Shown: positions 7,752-16,526, counted from the stretch's first letter. The stretch is 64,000 nucleotides of DNA from CAVVPY01 sp963750295 (GCA_963750295.1 CAVVPY010000001.1:2728001-2792000); one strand, 5' to 3'. A program made the numbers and translations. Notes: generated from the letters alone by a model not told the origin.

Positions 7752-8597
7752 TCAGGACGCCGCCTGCTCGGCCGCTCGGACGACGTTGGTCAGCAGCATG
7801 GCGCGCGTCATCGGGCCCACGCCCCCGGGATTCGGGGACAGGTGGCCGGCGACGTCGGCAACGTCGGCGGCCACGTCGCCGACCAGCCTGCCGTCGACGC
7901 GACTCACCCCGGCGTCGAGCACGGCCGCCCCGGGCCGCACCATGGCCACGGTGACCAGCCCCGGCTGGCCGGCTGCGGCGACGACGATGTCGGCCCGGCG
8001 GACGTGCGCGGCGAGATCGCGGGTGCCGGTGTGGCAGACGGTGACGGTCGCGTTCTCGCTGCGCCTGGTCAGCATCAGTGCGAGCGGACGGCCGACGGTG
8101 ATGCCGCGGCCGATCACGACGACGTCCGCACCGGCGATCGGCACGTCGAATCGGTGCAGCAACTCGATGATGCCGGTCGGCGTGCAGGGCAGCGGGGCCG
8201 GGCGACCCAGCACCAGCCAGCCGAGGTTGACCGGGTGCAGCCCGTCCACGTCCTTGGCCGGGTCGACGCGGGCGAGGATGGCGTGCTCGTCGAGCCCGGT
8301 CGGCTGCTGGACGAGGAACGCGGTGCACGCGGGGTCGGCGTTGAGCTCGTCCACGACCGCCTCGACGTCGGCCTGAGCGGTGCCCGAGGGCAGGTCACGG
8401 CGAATGCTGGCGATGCCGATCTCGGCACAGTCCTTGTGCTTGGCGTTGACGTACCAGTGGCTGGCCGGATCGTCGCCGACGAGCACCGTCCCGAGCCCGG
8501 GCACGATGCCGCGTTGGGCCAGCGCCGCGACGCGGACGGCCAACTCGGCCTTGATCGTGGCCAGGGTGGCCTTGCCGTCCAGGATCGTCGCCGTCAC
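7752..8597 (-). CDS. folD: Methylenetetrahydrofolate dehydrogenase / cyclohydrolase
   Basis: 281 residues, typical length. Bifunctional cytoplasmic enzyme converting 5,10-methylene-THF to 10-formyl-THF with NADP+. Catalytic Tyr49 and Lys53 lie in YVNAKHKD; the NADP loop VIGRGITVGRP is at about 161-171, and the C-terminal LSPNPGGVGPMT motif is present. The usual QLPLP segment after the active site reads QQPTG (97-101), a variant worth noting. Translation of the DUF3017 gene follows one base after the stop. purH and purN, the users of its 10-formyl-THF, lie immediately upstream. Confidence 0.95.
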   Translation of the reverse strand: MTATILDGKATLATIKAELAVRVAALAQRGIVPGLGTVLVGDDPASHWYVNAKHKDCAEIGIASIRRDLPSGTAQADVEAVVDELNADPACTAFLVQQPTGLDEHAILARVDPAKDVDGLHPVNLGWLVLGRPAPLPCTPTGIIELLHRFDVPIAGADVVVIGRGITVGRPLALMLTRRSENATVTVCHTGTRDLAAHVRRADIVVAAAGQPGLVTVAMVRPGAAVLDAGVSRVDGRLVGDVAADVADVAGHLSPNPGGVGPMTRAMLLTNVVRAAEQAAS

Positions 8598-8674
8598 GTC
8601 CGCTCATCCTGCCAGCAGCGCGGGTTCCCGACGCGGAGCAGGTCGCCCGGTGATTCGTGCCCGGCGTCCGGTGG

Positions 8675-10246
8675 TCAGTGCGCGAAGTGGCGCGTGCCGG
8701 TCAGGTAGAGCGCCGCGCCCGCCTGCTTCACGGCCGCGATGGTGTCCTCGTCGCGCACGGAGCCGCCGGGCTGGACGATCGCCCGGACGCCGGCCGCGAG
8801 CAGCACCTCCGGCCCGTCGGCGAACGGGAAGAACGCGTCGGACGCAGCGACCGATCCGGCTGCCCGGTCCCCGGCCCGGGCCACGGCGAGCCGGCACGAG
8901 TCGACCCGGTTCACCTGTCCCATCCCGATGCCGACCGCCGCGCCGTCGCTGGCCAGCAGGATGGCGTTCGACCTGACCGCCCGCACCGCCCGCCACGCGA
9001 ACACGAGATCGGCGAGCACCGCCTCGTCCGCGGCGGAACCGGCGACGAGGGACCACTGGGCCGGATCGTCGCCCGTGGCGTCGATGCGATCGACGCTCTG
9101 CAGCAGCAATCCGCCGGAGATCGGCCGCATCTCGATCCCTGCACCCTCCGGCCGCGCTCCTGCGACCAGCAGCCGCAGGTTCTTCTTACGGCGCAAGACC
9201 GCGAGCGCGTCCTCGTCGAAGCTGCTCGCGACGACGACCTCGGTGAAGATGTCGGCCAGCTGCTCGGCCATGGCCACGGTGACCGGGCGGTTCGTCGCGA
9301 TCACCCCGCCGAAGGCACTGACCGGGTCGCACGCGTGCGCCTTGCGATGCGCGTCGGCGATGTCGGCGCCGATCGCGATGCCACACGGGTTGGCATGCTT
9401 GATGATCGCGACGCACGGTTCGGCGAAGTCGTAGGCGGCTCGCCACGCGACATCGGCGTCGACGTAGTTGTTGTAGGACATCTCCTTGCCGGCCAGCTGC
9501 TCGGCCTGCGCCAGCCCGGGCGGGCCGTGGTGGGCGACGTAGAGGGCGGCGCGCTGGTGTGGGTTCTCGCCGTAGCGGAGCACCGCGGCACGTTCCCACG
9601 ACGCGGCGATCCAGCCCGGGAAGCCACTCGGCTGACCGTCCACCACGTCGTCCGGGGCCACCGCGCTGCCGAGCCACGAGGCGACGGCGATGTCGTAGCG
9701 CGCCGTGTGCCGGAACGCCTCGACCGCCAGCGCCTGGCGCTGCTCGAGCTCGAAACCACCGGCGCGCACCGCGGCGAGCACGTCCGCGTAGCGACCCGGA
9801 TCGGTGACGACCGCGATCGAGGCGTGGTTCTTCGCGCTCGCCCGCACCATCGCCGGGCCCCCGATGTCGATCTGCTCGACGACCTCAGGCGGGGACGCGC
9901 CGCTCGCGACCGTGTCCGCGAACGGGTAGAGGTTGGACACGAGCAACTGGAAGGACTCGATGCCGAGTTCCTCGATGGTCGCCAGATGGTCCGGGTCGTT
10001 CTGATCGGCGAGCAGGCCCGCGTGCACGTGCGGGTGCAACGTCTTCACCCGCCCACCGAGGATCTCGGGAAAACCGGTCACCGAGTCGACGGCGGTGACC
10101 GGGATGTCGAGATCCCTGAGCTGCGCGGCGGTCGAACCGGTCGACACGATCTCGACGCCGGCTTCGTGCAACCCGCGGGCGAGATCGGCCAGCCCGGTCT
10201 TGTCGTAGACGCTGATCAGGGCTCGCCGGACGACGATCTTGGTCAT
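8675..10246 (-). CDS. purH: Bifunctional AICAR transformylase / IMP cyclohydrolase
   Basis: 523 residues, full length. It catalyses the last two steps of purine synthesis, using 10-formyl-THF. The N-terminal IMP cyclohydrolase (MGS-like) domain has ALISVYDKTG, STGST and GGRVKTLHP. The C-terminal transformylase domain has KHANPCG, the CDPVSAFGG segment, DAFFPF, and a final QPGGSVRDEDTI plus TGTRHF. It overlaps the purN stop by ATGA, so the two are translationally coupled; folD, which makes its cofactor, follows after 77 bases. Confidence 0.96.
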   Translation of the reverse strand: MTKIVVRRALISVYDKTGLADLARGLHEAGVEIVSTGSTAAQLRDLDIPVTAVDSVTGFPEILGGRVKTLHPHVHAGLLADQNDPDHLATIEELGIESFQLLVSNLYPFADTVASGASPPEVVEQIDIGGPAMVRASAKNHASIAVVTDPGRYADVLAAVRAGGFELEQRQALAVEAFRHTARYDIAVASWLGSAVAPDDVVDGQPSGFPGWIAASWERAAVLRYGENPHQRAALYVAHHGPPGLAQAEQLAGKEMSYNNYVDADVAWRAAYDFAEPCVAIIKHANPCGIAIGADIADAHRKAHACDPVSAFGGVIATNRPVTVAMAEQLADIFTEVVVASSFDEDALAVLRRKKNLRLLVAGARPEGAGIEMRPISGGLLLQSVDRIDATGDDPAQWSLVAGSAADEAVLADLVFAWRAVRAVRSNAILLASDGAAVGIGMGQVNRVDSCRLAVARAGDRAAGSVAASDAFFPFADGPEVLLAAGVRAIVQPGGSVRDEDTIAAVKQAGAALYLTGTRHFAH

Positions 10247-10809
10247 CTGTGCTCCGTCACTAGTTCGCGAATTGCCTTGGTGTACAAGGGTTTCTCAGCC
10301 GCCTGGATGCGAGCGAAGAGAGTGTGCTCGTCGTCGCCGGCCTCGACCGGCACCGCCACCTGGGCGATGATCGCGCCGGAGTCGACGCCCTCGTCCACCC
10401 AGTGCACGGTGGCGCCGGCGAGCTTGACCCCGGCGGCGAGCGCGGCGCGCACGGCGCGGATGCCGACGCCGGGGAACGAGGGCAGCAGCGACGGGTGCGT
10501 GTTCACGATCCGGAATCGCCGCACGAGCGTCGCGTCGACGATGCGCAGGAAGCCGGCGAGCACGACCAGGTCGGGTTCCCGCTCGGCCAGCGCCGCCTCG
10601 AATGCACGGTTCCAGTCGGCGCGGTCGGCGAAGTCGGCGAACGGGACGACGAAGGTGTCGACGCCGACCGCGCTGGCTCGCTCCAGCGCGCCGATCCCGG
10701 GACGGTCAGCGCCGACGGCAGCGACCAGGGGACGCAACATCGGGTCGTCGAGGATCGCCTGCACGGTGGTGCCACTGCCCGAGGCGAGCGCGACGATCCG
10801 GGTGGGCAC
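10243..10809 (-). CDS. purN: Phosphoribosylglycinamide formyltransferase
   Basis: 188 residues from the GTG at 10809. The N-terminus PTRIVALASGSGTT is the GAR transformylase start, and everything upstream in frame is arginine-rich non-homologous sequence. It transfers a formyl group from 10-formyl-THF to GAR (third step of purine synthesis). The catalytic triad is visible as Asn103 and His105 (NTHPSLLPSF) and Asp143 (VDEGVDSGAI). No Shine-Dalgarno; TAGCCT sits 7 bases before the GTG, suggesting a leaderless start. The stop overlaps purH by four bases. Confidence 0.94.
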   Translation of the reverse strand: MPTRIVALASGSGTTVQAILDDPMLRPLVAAVGADRPGIGALERASAVGVDTFVVPFADFADRADWNRAFEAALAEREPDLVVLAGFLRIVDATLVRRFRIVNTHPSLLPSFPGVGIRAVRAALAAGVKLAGATVHWVDEGVDSGAIIAQVAVPVEAGDDEHTLFARIQAAEKPLYTKAIRELVTEHR

Positions 10810-10816
10810 GGCGGCG

Positions 10817-10822
10817 AGGCTA
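10817..10822 (-). promoter_or_regulatory. -10 hexamer, leaderless promoter of purN
   Basis: TAGCCT on the minus strand lies 7 bases before the purN GTG, with no ribosome-binding site. It supports a separate start for the purN-purH pair. Confidence 0.35.
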
Positions 10823-10870
10823 CGGGCGCTGGGCCGGTCGTGGCTCGGTGGCGTCGCGCACGAGCGAACC

Positions 10871-12232
10871 CTACCCGGCGAGGCCGCCGGCCTTCCGGCG
10901 CTGCCCGCGGGCGTCAGCGTTGTCGGTGTCGTCGTCGGTGTCGGTGTCGTCCTCGGTCTGGTCGTCGTCGGCCACGGCTCGCAGCCGCCGCGGCGAGAGC
11001 AGGAAGCCGACCTCGTCCACCTCGTCGATCGGGCTGCGCATCCAGCGCCAGGCGGCGAGCAGGCCGAGACCAACCAGCGAGACGACGAGCACCTGCCCGG
11101 CGACCGCGCCGCCGAGTTGCCACGGGGACGCGCCGATCGTCCGCAGTCGCCCGGTGCCGATGCCTCCCCCGCCCTGCCACGCGAGCAGGGCGAGGCCGAG
11201 CCCGGCCAGCACTGCCGCGCCCGCGGCCTGCCCGAGTCGGCGCCACCAGGTCTCGGCCCGCGCTGCGACACGCGCGGCGGCGATGCCGGCGAGCAGGACG
11301 GTCGCGACTCCCGCGAGGACGGCGGGCAGGGTCGCGCCGCTGCCGGCAGGGACGGCGCCGAGGACCGGGAACGCGGGCAGCACGCCGTGGGCCGATCCGG
11401 TCAGGCCCACCGCCGTCCCGGAACCGAGCGCGAAGCCCGGCCCGGCGAGGTAGGAGGTCGCGGCCACGACCGCGTTGGGGACGGCCAGCACACCGAGCAG
11501 CAGCACCGGCACGCCGCCCCAGCCGCCGCCGACCTGGCGCGAGAGCAGTTCGACCTTGTCGTGGTGCAACCCGAGCGATACGGCCGTGAGCAGCGCGCCG
11601 GCGGCCAAATAGACCAGCACGGCCGCGAGCGCAGCACGGGCCATCGGCAGCAGGTGCTCCGGTGCCCGCTCGGCGCACCAGCCGCGGAGCGGGCTCGACC
11701 GCACCAGGGCCAGCCCACCGGTCAGCGCGAACACGACGCACGCGCTGAGGGCCACCCCGGGGTAGGACGCGTGGCTCGTCCCCAGCGACGCGAACGGGAC
11801 GGCGAGCAGGCAACTCGCGGTGAAGGCGGCGATCTGGGCCGCCCCCGCCTGCGCCAGGCGGCGCGGGTCGGATTCGCCCAGCGTCTCGGCCGCGTCCGCG
11901 AGACCTGATCCGGCCCGCCAGGTGGTCAGCGCGAGCAACCCGAGCATGCCGAGCGGCAACCAGGTCGTCTGCACGCCGTCCACGGTCACGCCGCCGTGGA
12001 GCGAGGCGAGGAAGGTCAGCAGGCCGGCCCTGATGGTCGAGTTCGCGTGGTGCCCGCTGCCGGACACCGGCAGCCAGCACACGGCGACGACCACGAGCGC
12101 GGTGGTCGCGCAGACGATTGCGGCGCCCGCGCCCGTCCAGACGGCGGCCAGCCACAGCGAGCGTCCCGCCGCTTCCGGGACGACGCTGCGCCTGCCCGCC
12201 ACCGCGGGCTGCTCGTCGCGATCACGCACCAC
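10871..12232 (-). CDS. DUF6350 family polytopic membrane protein
   Basis: 453 residues with about ten to twelve hydrophobic helices and an acidic tail (DDDQTEDDTDTDDDTD) ending in a basic segment. The size, topology and location immediately upstream of purN match the actinobacterial DUF6350 family, which has no established function. Start at a GTG (the next codon is also GTG); no clear Shine-Dalgarno. A strong hairpin at 12273-12305 separates it from the membrane-protein gene upstream, so it may begin its own transcript. Confidence 0.8.
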   Translation of the reverse strand: MVRDRDEQPAVAGRRSVVPEAAGRSLWLAAVWTGAGAAIVCATTALVVVAVCWLPVSGSGHHANSTIRAGLLTFLASLHGGVTVDGVQTTWLPLGMLGLLALTTWRAGSGLADAAETLGESDPRRLAQAGAAQIAAFTASCLLAVPFASLGTSHASYPGVALSACVVFALTGGLALVRSSPLRGWCAERAPEHLLPMARAALAAVLVYLAAGALLTAVSLGLHHDKVELLSRQVGGGWGGVPVLLLGVLAVPNAVVAATSYLAGPGFALGSGTAVGLTGSAHGVLPAFPVLGAVPAGSGATLPAVLAGVATVLLAGIAAARVAARAETWWRRLGQAAGAAVLAGLGLALLAWQGGGGIGTGRLRTIGASPWQLGGAVAGQVLVVSLVGLGLLAAWRWMRSPIDEVDEVGFLLSPRRLRAVADDDQTEDDTDTDDDTDNADARGQRRKAGGLAG

Positions 12233-12272
12233 CGTCCCAGGCTGGCAAAGCCGACCCGCGAACGGCCGCAGA

Positions 12273-12305
12273 CGCGCCGGGCCTCACCCTGAGGGCTTCG
12301 GCGCG
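12273..12305 (-). terminator. Terminator-like hairpin
   Basis: Outer arms CGCGCCG/CGGCGCG (7 bp) and inner arms CCTCA/TGAGG with a 3-base loop fold into one long stem. It lies about 45 bases past the stop of the small membrane-protein gene on the minus strand. There is no U-tract, as is common in high-GC actinobacteria. Confidence 0.5.
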
Positions 12306-12348
12306 CGAGGTTTCCCCGCCAGTGGCCGGTTCGGGTCCGTCCGCCCGA

Positions 12349-12945
12349 TCACACCCGGGGAAAAGTGCCCGTGGTGCGGGTCTGCTGCAGCCGTTCGAAG
12401 CACAGCACCGCGCCGGTGACGACCAGGATCAGCACCACCCAGTACGCGAAACCGTGGCTCTCGGCCACCGACGCGCCGTAGTTCGGACCTCCCCCGTCGT
12501 AATCGGGGACGACGGCCAGCGCCAGCAGGGTGGATACCGCAGCCAGGCCGAACGCGGCCAGACCGATCAGGTGTGCGGGCGCCGGCAGCCGCAGGTGCGG
12601 CGCGAACAGCCCGGCGGCGACAGCCACGGCGCCAAGCAGGGCGAGCAGCGCCCCGAACCAGCCGAACAACCCATGCCACGCGCTGGTGGTGACCCCGTAG
12701 CAGACCGCGTCGGCTTCTGCCTTGAAGCTCGGCGGCACCTGGTCGAAGTGGGCGCAGATCTCAGCGACCGCGGCGCCCTTGCCCCGGTAGGCGTAGTAGT
12801 GGAACAGCGAGAACACGGCGCTCAGCACGCCGGTGGCGAGGATCGCGTAGTCGATCGGGTGCACGGGCCCCGGATCCCCCGGTGAGCCGTGCGGTTCGGG
12901 CGGCGGGACGGATGCCGCATTGCCCGGCGGGCCGGCTGCGGACAC
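12349..12945 (-). CDS. Small four-helix membrane protein (paralogue of the next gene)
   Basis: 198 residues from the GTG at 12945, preceded by GAGGAT. A Pro/Gly-rich N-terminal tail of about 30 residues is followed by four membrane helices: YAILATGVLSAVFSLFHYY, the WHGLFGWFGALLALLGAVAVA segment, LIGLAAFGLAAVSTLLALAVV and YWVVLILVVTGAVLCF. Architecture and motifs (GWFGALLAL, LIGL, HGFAYWV) repeat in the gene immediately upstream (13103-13723), so the two arose by tandem duplication. This copy has a longer first extracytoplasmic loop with two cysteines, in AEICAHF and ADAVCYG, which could form a disulfide. Function unknown. Confidence 0.7.
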   Translation of the reverse strand: MSAAGPPGNAASVPPPEPHGSPGDPGPVHPIDYAILATGVLSAVFSLFHYYAYRGKGAAVAEICAHFDQVPPSFKAEADAVCYGVTTSAWHGLFGWFGALLALLGAVAVAAGLFAPHLRLPAPAHLIGLAAFGLAAVSTLLALAVVPDYDGGGPNYGASVAESHGFAYWVVLILVVTGAVLCFERLQQTRTTGTFPRV

Positions 12946-13042
12946 GTCAGGGGATCCTCTCGAGCTGGCCGGTGCAGGTAGAGACCGCGCCCGCACGGTG
13001 CGGACGGTCGCGCCGGCCGGAGCGGGTCAGCAGACGGCGACA

Positions 13043-13073
13043 GGGCCGGGACACCGCAGTGGTGTCCCGGCCC
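13043..13073 (-). terminator. Strong terminator hairpin between the two paralogues
   Basis: GGGCCGGGACACC and its exact complement GGTGTCCCGGCCC (13 bp, perfect) flank a 5-base loop, 30 bases past the stop of the gene at 13103-13723. No U-tract. It is the most stable hairpin I found in the left half of the window. Confidence 0.65.
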
Positions 13074-13102
13074 CGTGTTGGCCTGTCAGCGAGCCCGACG
13101 CG

Positions 13103-13723
13103 TCAGCGCGGGGGTCCCGGCGGAAGCGACCCGCCCGGGCGCCGGCCGGCGGGCAACTGACCACCGGTCTGCTGGAAGCGCAGGAACGACAGCACGAGCC
13201 CGGCGACGATCACGATCAGGCTGACCCAGTAGCCGAAGCCGTGACCGGTGTCGACACCCGGGATGCCACCGTCGTCGATCGGGTTGACGAGCAGCGCAAG
13301 CAGCACGCTGAGCGTCGCGACCGCATAGGCACCGAGGCCGATCAGCCGGTTCGGGAACGGCAGCTTGACATGCGGCATGAACAGGTCCAGGGCAACCGCG
13401 GCCGAGCCGACCAGCGCGAGCAACATGGCGAACCAGCCGAAGAAGCCGTTCCAGGCGCTTTCGGAACCCGAACCGAATCCGCGCACGTCGACGGTGTAGT
13501 AGCTGACGAAGCTGAAGATGAAGGCGAGGACGCCCGCCCCGAGGATGCCCCAGTCCAGCTGGTTCACCGACTTCGGGTCGAAGCTCCCACTGGACCCACC
13601 CGACGATCCGGGCGGGGGACCCCACTGACTCGGGGGTGGACCTTGCGGCGGGCCGCCGGCAGGCGGGCCGGGCGGGGGCCCCGGCGGCGGCGGCGGTGGC
13701 GACGGCGGTGGCTGGAACGTCAT
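13103..13723 (-). CDS. Proline-rich small four-helix membrane protein
   Basis: 206 residues from the ATG at 13723, preceded by GAGGAG. The first about 55 residues are almost entirely Pro, Gly and Ser, as in actinobacterial membrane proteins with cytoplasmic poly-proline tails. Then come four helices (LDWGILGAGVLAFIFSFVSYY, FFGWFAMLLALVGSAAVAL, LIGLGAYAVATLSVLLALLV, YWVSLIVIVAGLVLSFL) and a short Pro-rich C-terminus. Clearly related to the downstream gene 12349-12945. No known function; the helix pattern resembles small integral membrane proteins often found in actinobacterial secretion or envelope loci, but nothing specific can be assigned. Confidence 0.75.
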   Translation of the reverse strand: MTFQPPPSPPPPPPGPPPGPPAGGPPQGPPPSQWGPPPGSSGGSSGSFDPKSVNQLDWGILGAGVLAFIFSFVSYYTVDVRGFGSGSESAWNGFFGWFAMLLALVGSAAVALDLFMPHVKLPFPNRLIGLGAYAVATLSVLLALLVNPIDDGGIPGVDTGHGFGYWVSLIVIVAGLVLSFLRFQQTGGQLPAGRRPGGSLPPGPPR

Positions 13724-13897
13724 GGCGTTCTCTCCTCGGTGGTTAAGCAAGACCCTTCCGGGAATGAAGTTAGCGCCCCCCCGCCCCGATCACTATGTGC
13801 AACGCGGGAGGAACTGCGACATGTGCCGCGCACGAGCGCGCCACCCCACCGGACATAACCGCATATTACCGACGAACCGGACGCCAGATCGACCTCG

Positions 13898-14776
13898 TCA
13901 GCCGCCGAGCAACTCGCGCATCAGCCGTGCGGTCTCGGACGGGGTCTTGCCGACCTGGACGCCCGCCGCCTCGAGGGCCTCCTTCTTCGCCTGCGCCGTG
14001 CCGGAGGACCCGGACACGATCGCGCCCGCGTGGCCCATCGTCTTGCCCTCGGGGGCGGTGAAGCCGGCGACGTAGCCGACGACGGGCTTGGTGACGTTGG
14101 CCGCGATGAACGCGGCGGCGCGCTCCTCGGCGTCACCGCCGATCTCGCCGATCATCACGATCGCCTCGGTGTCCGGGTCGGCCTCGAAGGCCGCCAGGCA
14201 GTCGATGTGAGTGGTGCCGATGATCGGGTCGCCGCCGATCCCGACGGCGGTCGAGAAGCCGAGGTCACGCAGTTCGTACATCATCTGATAGGTCAGCGTG
14301 CCCGACTTCGAGACCAGCCCGATCCGGCCGGGGCCGGTGATGTCGGCCGGGATGATGCCCGCATTGGCCTGGCCGGGACTGATGACGCCGGGACAGTTGG
14401 GGCCGACGATCCGGGTCGAGCGGCCCTGCGCGTAGGCCCAGAACGCGGCCGTGTCGTGCACCGGGACGCCCTCGGTGATCACGATCGTCAGCGGGATCTC
14501 GGCGTCGATGGCCTCGATGACGGAGTCCTTGGTGAACGCCGGTGGGACGAAGCCGACGGACACGTTCGCCCCGGTCTCGGCCATCGCCTCCGCGACGGTC
14601 GCAAAGACCGGCAGCGTGTGCCCGTCGATCTCGACCTTGGTGCCGGCCTTGCGGGCGTTGACGCCGCCGACCACGTTGCTGCCCGACGCGAGCATCCGCC
14701 GGGTGTGCTTGGTGCCCTCGGACCCGGTCATGCCCTGCACGACGATCGCGGACTGGGCGTTCAGGAAGATGCTCAT
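13898..14776 (-). CDS. sucD: Succinate-CoA ligase, alpha subunit
   Basis: 292 residues. With SucC it interconverts succinyl-CoA and succinate with ATP or GTP formation in the TCA cycle. Visible: CoA-binding Rossmann segment VVQGMTGSEG, the VGPNCPG segment, the SKSGTLTY segment, and the phospho-histidine loop GHAGAIVSG with His249. The start overlaps the sucC stop (ATGA), so the subunits are made coupled. The methylmalonyl-CoA mutase B12 domain gene lies just upstream of sucC, and its presumed pathway feeds succinyl-CoA into this enzyme. Confidence 0.97.
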   Translation of the reverse strand: MSIFLNAQSAIVVQGMTGSEGTKHTRRMLASGSNVVGGVNARKAGTKVEIDGHTLPVFATVAEAMAETGANVSVGFVPPAFTKDSVIEAIDAEIPLTIVITEGVPVHDTAAFWAYAQGRSTRIVGPNCPGVISPGQANAGIIPADITGPGRIGLVSKSGTLTYQMMYELRDLGFSTAVGIGGDPIIGTTHIDCLAAFEADPDTEAIVMIGEIGGDAEERAAAFIAANVTKPVVGYVAGFTAPEGKTMGHAGAIVSGSSGTAQAKKEALEAAGVQVGKTPSETARLMRELLGG

Positions 14777-15942
14777 GCTGAGGCTCCCGCAAGCTCGGCA
14801 GCCTTGTCGGCCGCGTCGTCCATGGTGTCGACGAGCGTGACCAGCGGGTGCGCCGCCTCGGTCAGGATGCGCCGTCCCTCCTCGACGTTGTTCCCGTCCA
14901 GCCGCACGACCAGCGGCTTGGACGCCTCGTCGCCGAGCAGTTCGAGCGCGCCGACGATGCCGTTCGCGACGGCGTCACACGCGGTGATCCCGCCGAAGAC
15001 GTTGACGAAGACGCTGCGCACCGACGGGTCGTTGAGGATGATGTCGAGCCCGTTCGCCATCACCTCGGCCGAGGCGCCGCCCCCGATGTCGAGGAAGTTG
15101 GCCGGCTTCACGCCGCCGTGCCGCTCGCCCGCGTAGGCGACGACGTCGAGGGTGGACATGACCAGCCCTGCTCCGTTGCCGATGATGCCGACCTCGCCGT
15201 CGAGCTTCACGTAGTTGAGGTGCTTGTCCTTCGCCTTCTGTTCGAGCGGGTCCGCGGCGGCGGTGTCCTCGAGTCCGGCGTTGTCGGGCTGGCGGAAGTT
15301 CGCGTTGTCGTCGAGGGTCACCTTGCCGTCGAGCGCAACGACGCTGCCGTCGCCGACCTTGGCCAGCGGGTTGACCTCGACGAGGGTGGCGTCGGATCCG
15401 ACGAAGCTCTGCCACAGCGTGACGAGGATCTGCGCGACCGGCTCGATCAGGTCGTCCGGGAACTTCGCCGCCCGCGCGATCTCGCGCGCCTTGGCCTCGT
15501 CCACCCCCTCGTTGGCGTCGACCGGAACCTTGGCCAGCGCGTCCGGACGCTCGACAGCGAGCTGTTCGATCTCCATGCCGCCTTCGTAGGAGGCCATCGC
15601 CAGGAACGTCCGGTTGGCGCGATCGAGCAGGTAGGAGACGTAGTACTCCTGCTGGATGTCCGCACCCGGGTCGACCAGGACGCGATGCACCGTGTGCCCC
15701 TTGATGTCCATGCCGAGGATCGCCTCGGCGGCGACCTTCGCGTCCTCGGGGGTCTTGGCCACCTTGACACCACCGGCCTTGCCGCGGCCGCCGACCTTGA
15801 CCTGCGCCTTGACGACCGTGACGCCGCCGAGCTTCTCGGCGATCGCCTTCGCCTCGTCCGGTGTGGTCGCGACCTCCCCGAGGCCGACCGGGACTCCGAA
15901 CTTCGCGAACAGCTGCTTGGCCTGGTACTCGAACAGATCCAC
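14773..15942 (-). CDS. sucC: Succinate-CoA ligase, beta subunit
   Basis: 389 residues from the GTG at 15942. DLFEYQAKQLFAKFGVPV is the family's N-terminus, the residues upstream in frame are unrelated, and an AGGACGGA site precedes the GTG. An ATP-grasp domain (KAQVKVGGRGKAGGV) comes first, then the metal-binding LVEVNPLA motif and the CoA-ligase domain with GAGLVMSTLD, FLDIGGGAS and VNVFGGITACD. Together with SucD it forms the cytoplasmic TCA-cycle enzyme. First gene of a two-gene operon with a 4-base overlap. Confidence 0.96.
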   Translation of the reverse strand: MDLFEYQAKQLFAKFGVPVGLGEVATTPDEAKAIAEKLGGVTVVKAQVKVGGRGKAGGVKVAKTPEDAKVAAEAILGMDIKGHTVHRVLVDPGADIQQEYYVSYLLDRANRTFLAMASYEGGMEIEQLAVERPDALAKVPVDANEGVDEAKAREIARAAKFPDDLIEPVAQILVTLWQSFVGSDATLVEVNPLAKVGDGSVVALDGKVTLDDNANFRQPDNAGLEDTAAADPLEQKAKDKHLNYVKLDGEVGIIGNGAGLVMSTLDVVAYAGERHGGVKPANFLDIGGGASAEVMANGLDIILNDPSVRSVFVNVFGGITACDAVANGIVGALELLGDEASKPLVVRLDGNNVEEGRRILTEAAHPLVTLVDTMDDAADKAAELAGASA

Positions 15943-16053
15943 GCTGATACGTCCGTCCTGTGCGACCGCCTGCGATCGTTTCGCCGGTGTTTCACCGACC
16001 TTATTGTCGTGCGTCGCCCGGTGAAACACGGCCTCAGTGCGCTGAGACCGGCT

Positions 16054-16464
16054 TCACGCGGTGCCGACGTTGGTGCGCACCCAATCGACGACGGTGTCGA
16101 GCGGGGTTCCCGGCGTGAAGATCTTCGCAACACCCGCCTCTTCGAGCTCGGGGATGTCGGCGTCGGGGATGATCCCGCCGCCGAACACCACGACGTCCTC
16201 GACGCCGTTGTCGCGCATCAGTTGCAGCGTCCGGGCGAACAGGGTCATGTGCGCGCCGGACAGCACGGACAGCCCGACGGCATCCGCGTCCTCTTGGATC
16301 ACGGTCTGCACGATCTGCTCGGGTGTCTGGTGCAGGCCGGTGTAGACGACCTCCATGCCCGCGTCGCGCAGCGCGCGAGCGATGACCTTGGCGCCCCGGT
16401 CGTGACCGTCCAGGCCGGGCTTGGCGATCACGATCCGCACGCGGTCCGACGTCTGCGCTGGCAC
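16054..16464 (-). CDS. Stand-alone cobalamin-binding domain (methylmalonyl-CoA mutase C-terminal type)
   Basis: 136 residues forming a single B12-binding Rossmann domain. The base-off signature DxHxxG is present as DGHDRG (Asp19, His21, Gly24), with the later SVLSGAHM and GGGIIPD motifs. This is the size of the small B12 subunit of two-part acyl-CoA mutases (methylmalonyl-, isobutyryl- or ethylmalonyl-CoA mutases). No large catalytic subunit is in the window, so it must act with one encoded elsewhere. Being next to sucCD fits mutase-made succinyl-CoA entering the TCA cycle. GTG start, leaderless pattern TAAGCT-N6-GTG; divergent from the MazG-like gene. Confidence 0.9.
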   Translation of the reverse strand: MPAQTSDRVRIVIAKPGLDGHDRGAKVIARALRDAGMEVVYTGLHQTPEQIVQTVIQEDADAVGLSVLSGAHMTLFARTLQLMRDNGVEDVVVFGGGIIPDADIPELEEAGVAKIFTPGTPLDTVVDWVRTNVGTA

Positions 16465-16470
16465 GAGCGC

Positions 16471-16476
16471 AGCTTA
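16471..16476 (-). promoter_or_regulatory. -10 hexamer, leaderless promoter of the B12-domain gene
   Basis: TAAGCT on the minus strand lies 6 bases before the GTG, with no Shine-Dalgarno. It faces the divergent hexamer at 16527. Confidence 0.45.
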
Positions 16477-16526
16477 GCCCGGTGGTGCGCCCGGTGGCCC
16501 GCGCCGGCGGATCGCCGACAATGGCC

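Noticed and set aside
8657..11908. Plus-strand open frame of more than 1000 codons opposite folD, purH, purN and DUF6350
   Set aside because: It is the antisense shadow of high-GC coding sequence; the composition is Arg/Gly/Asp-rich with no family resemblance, while the minus strand holds four clear genes.
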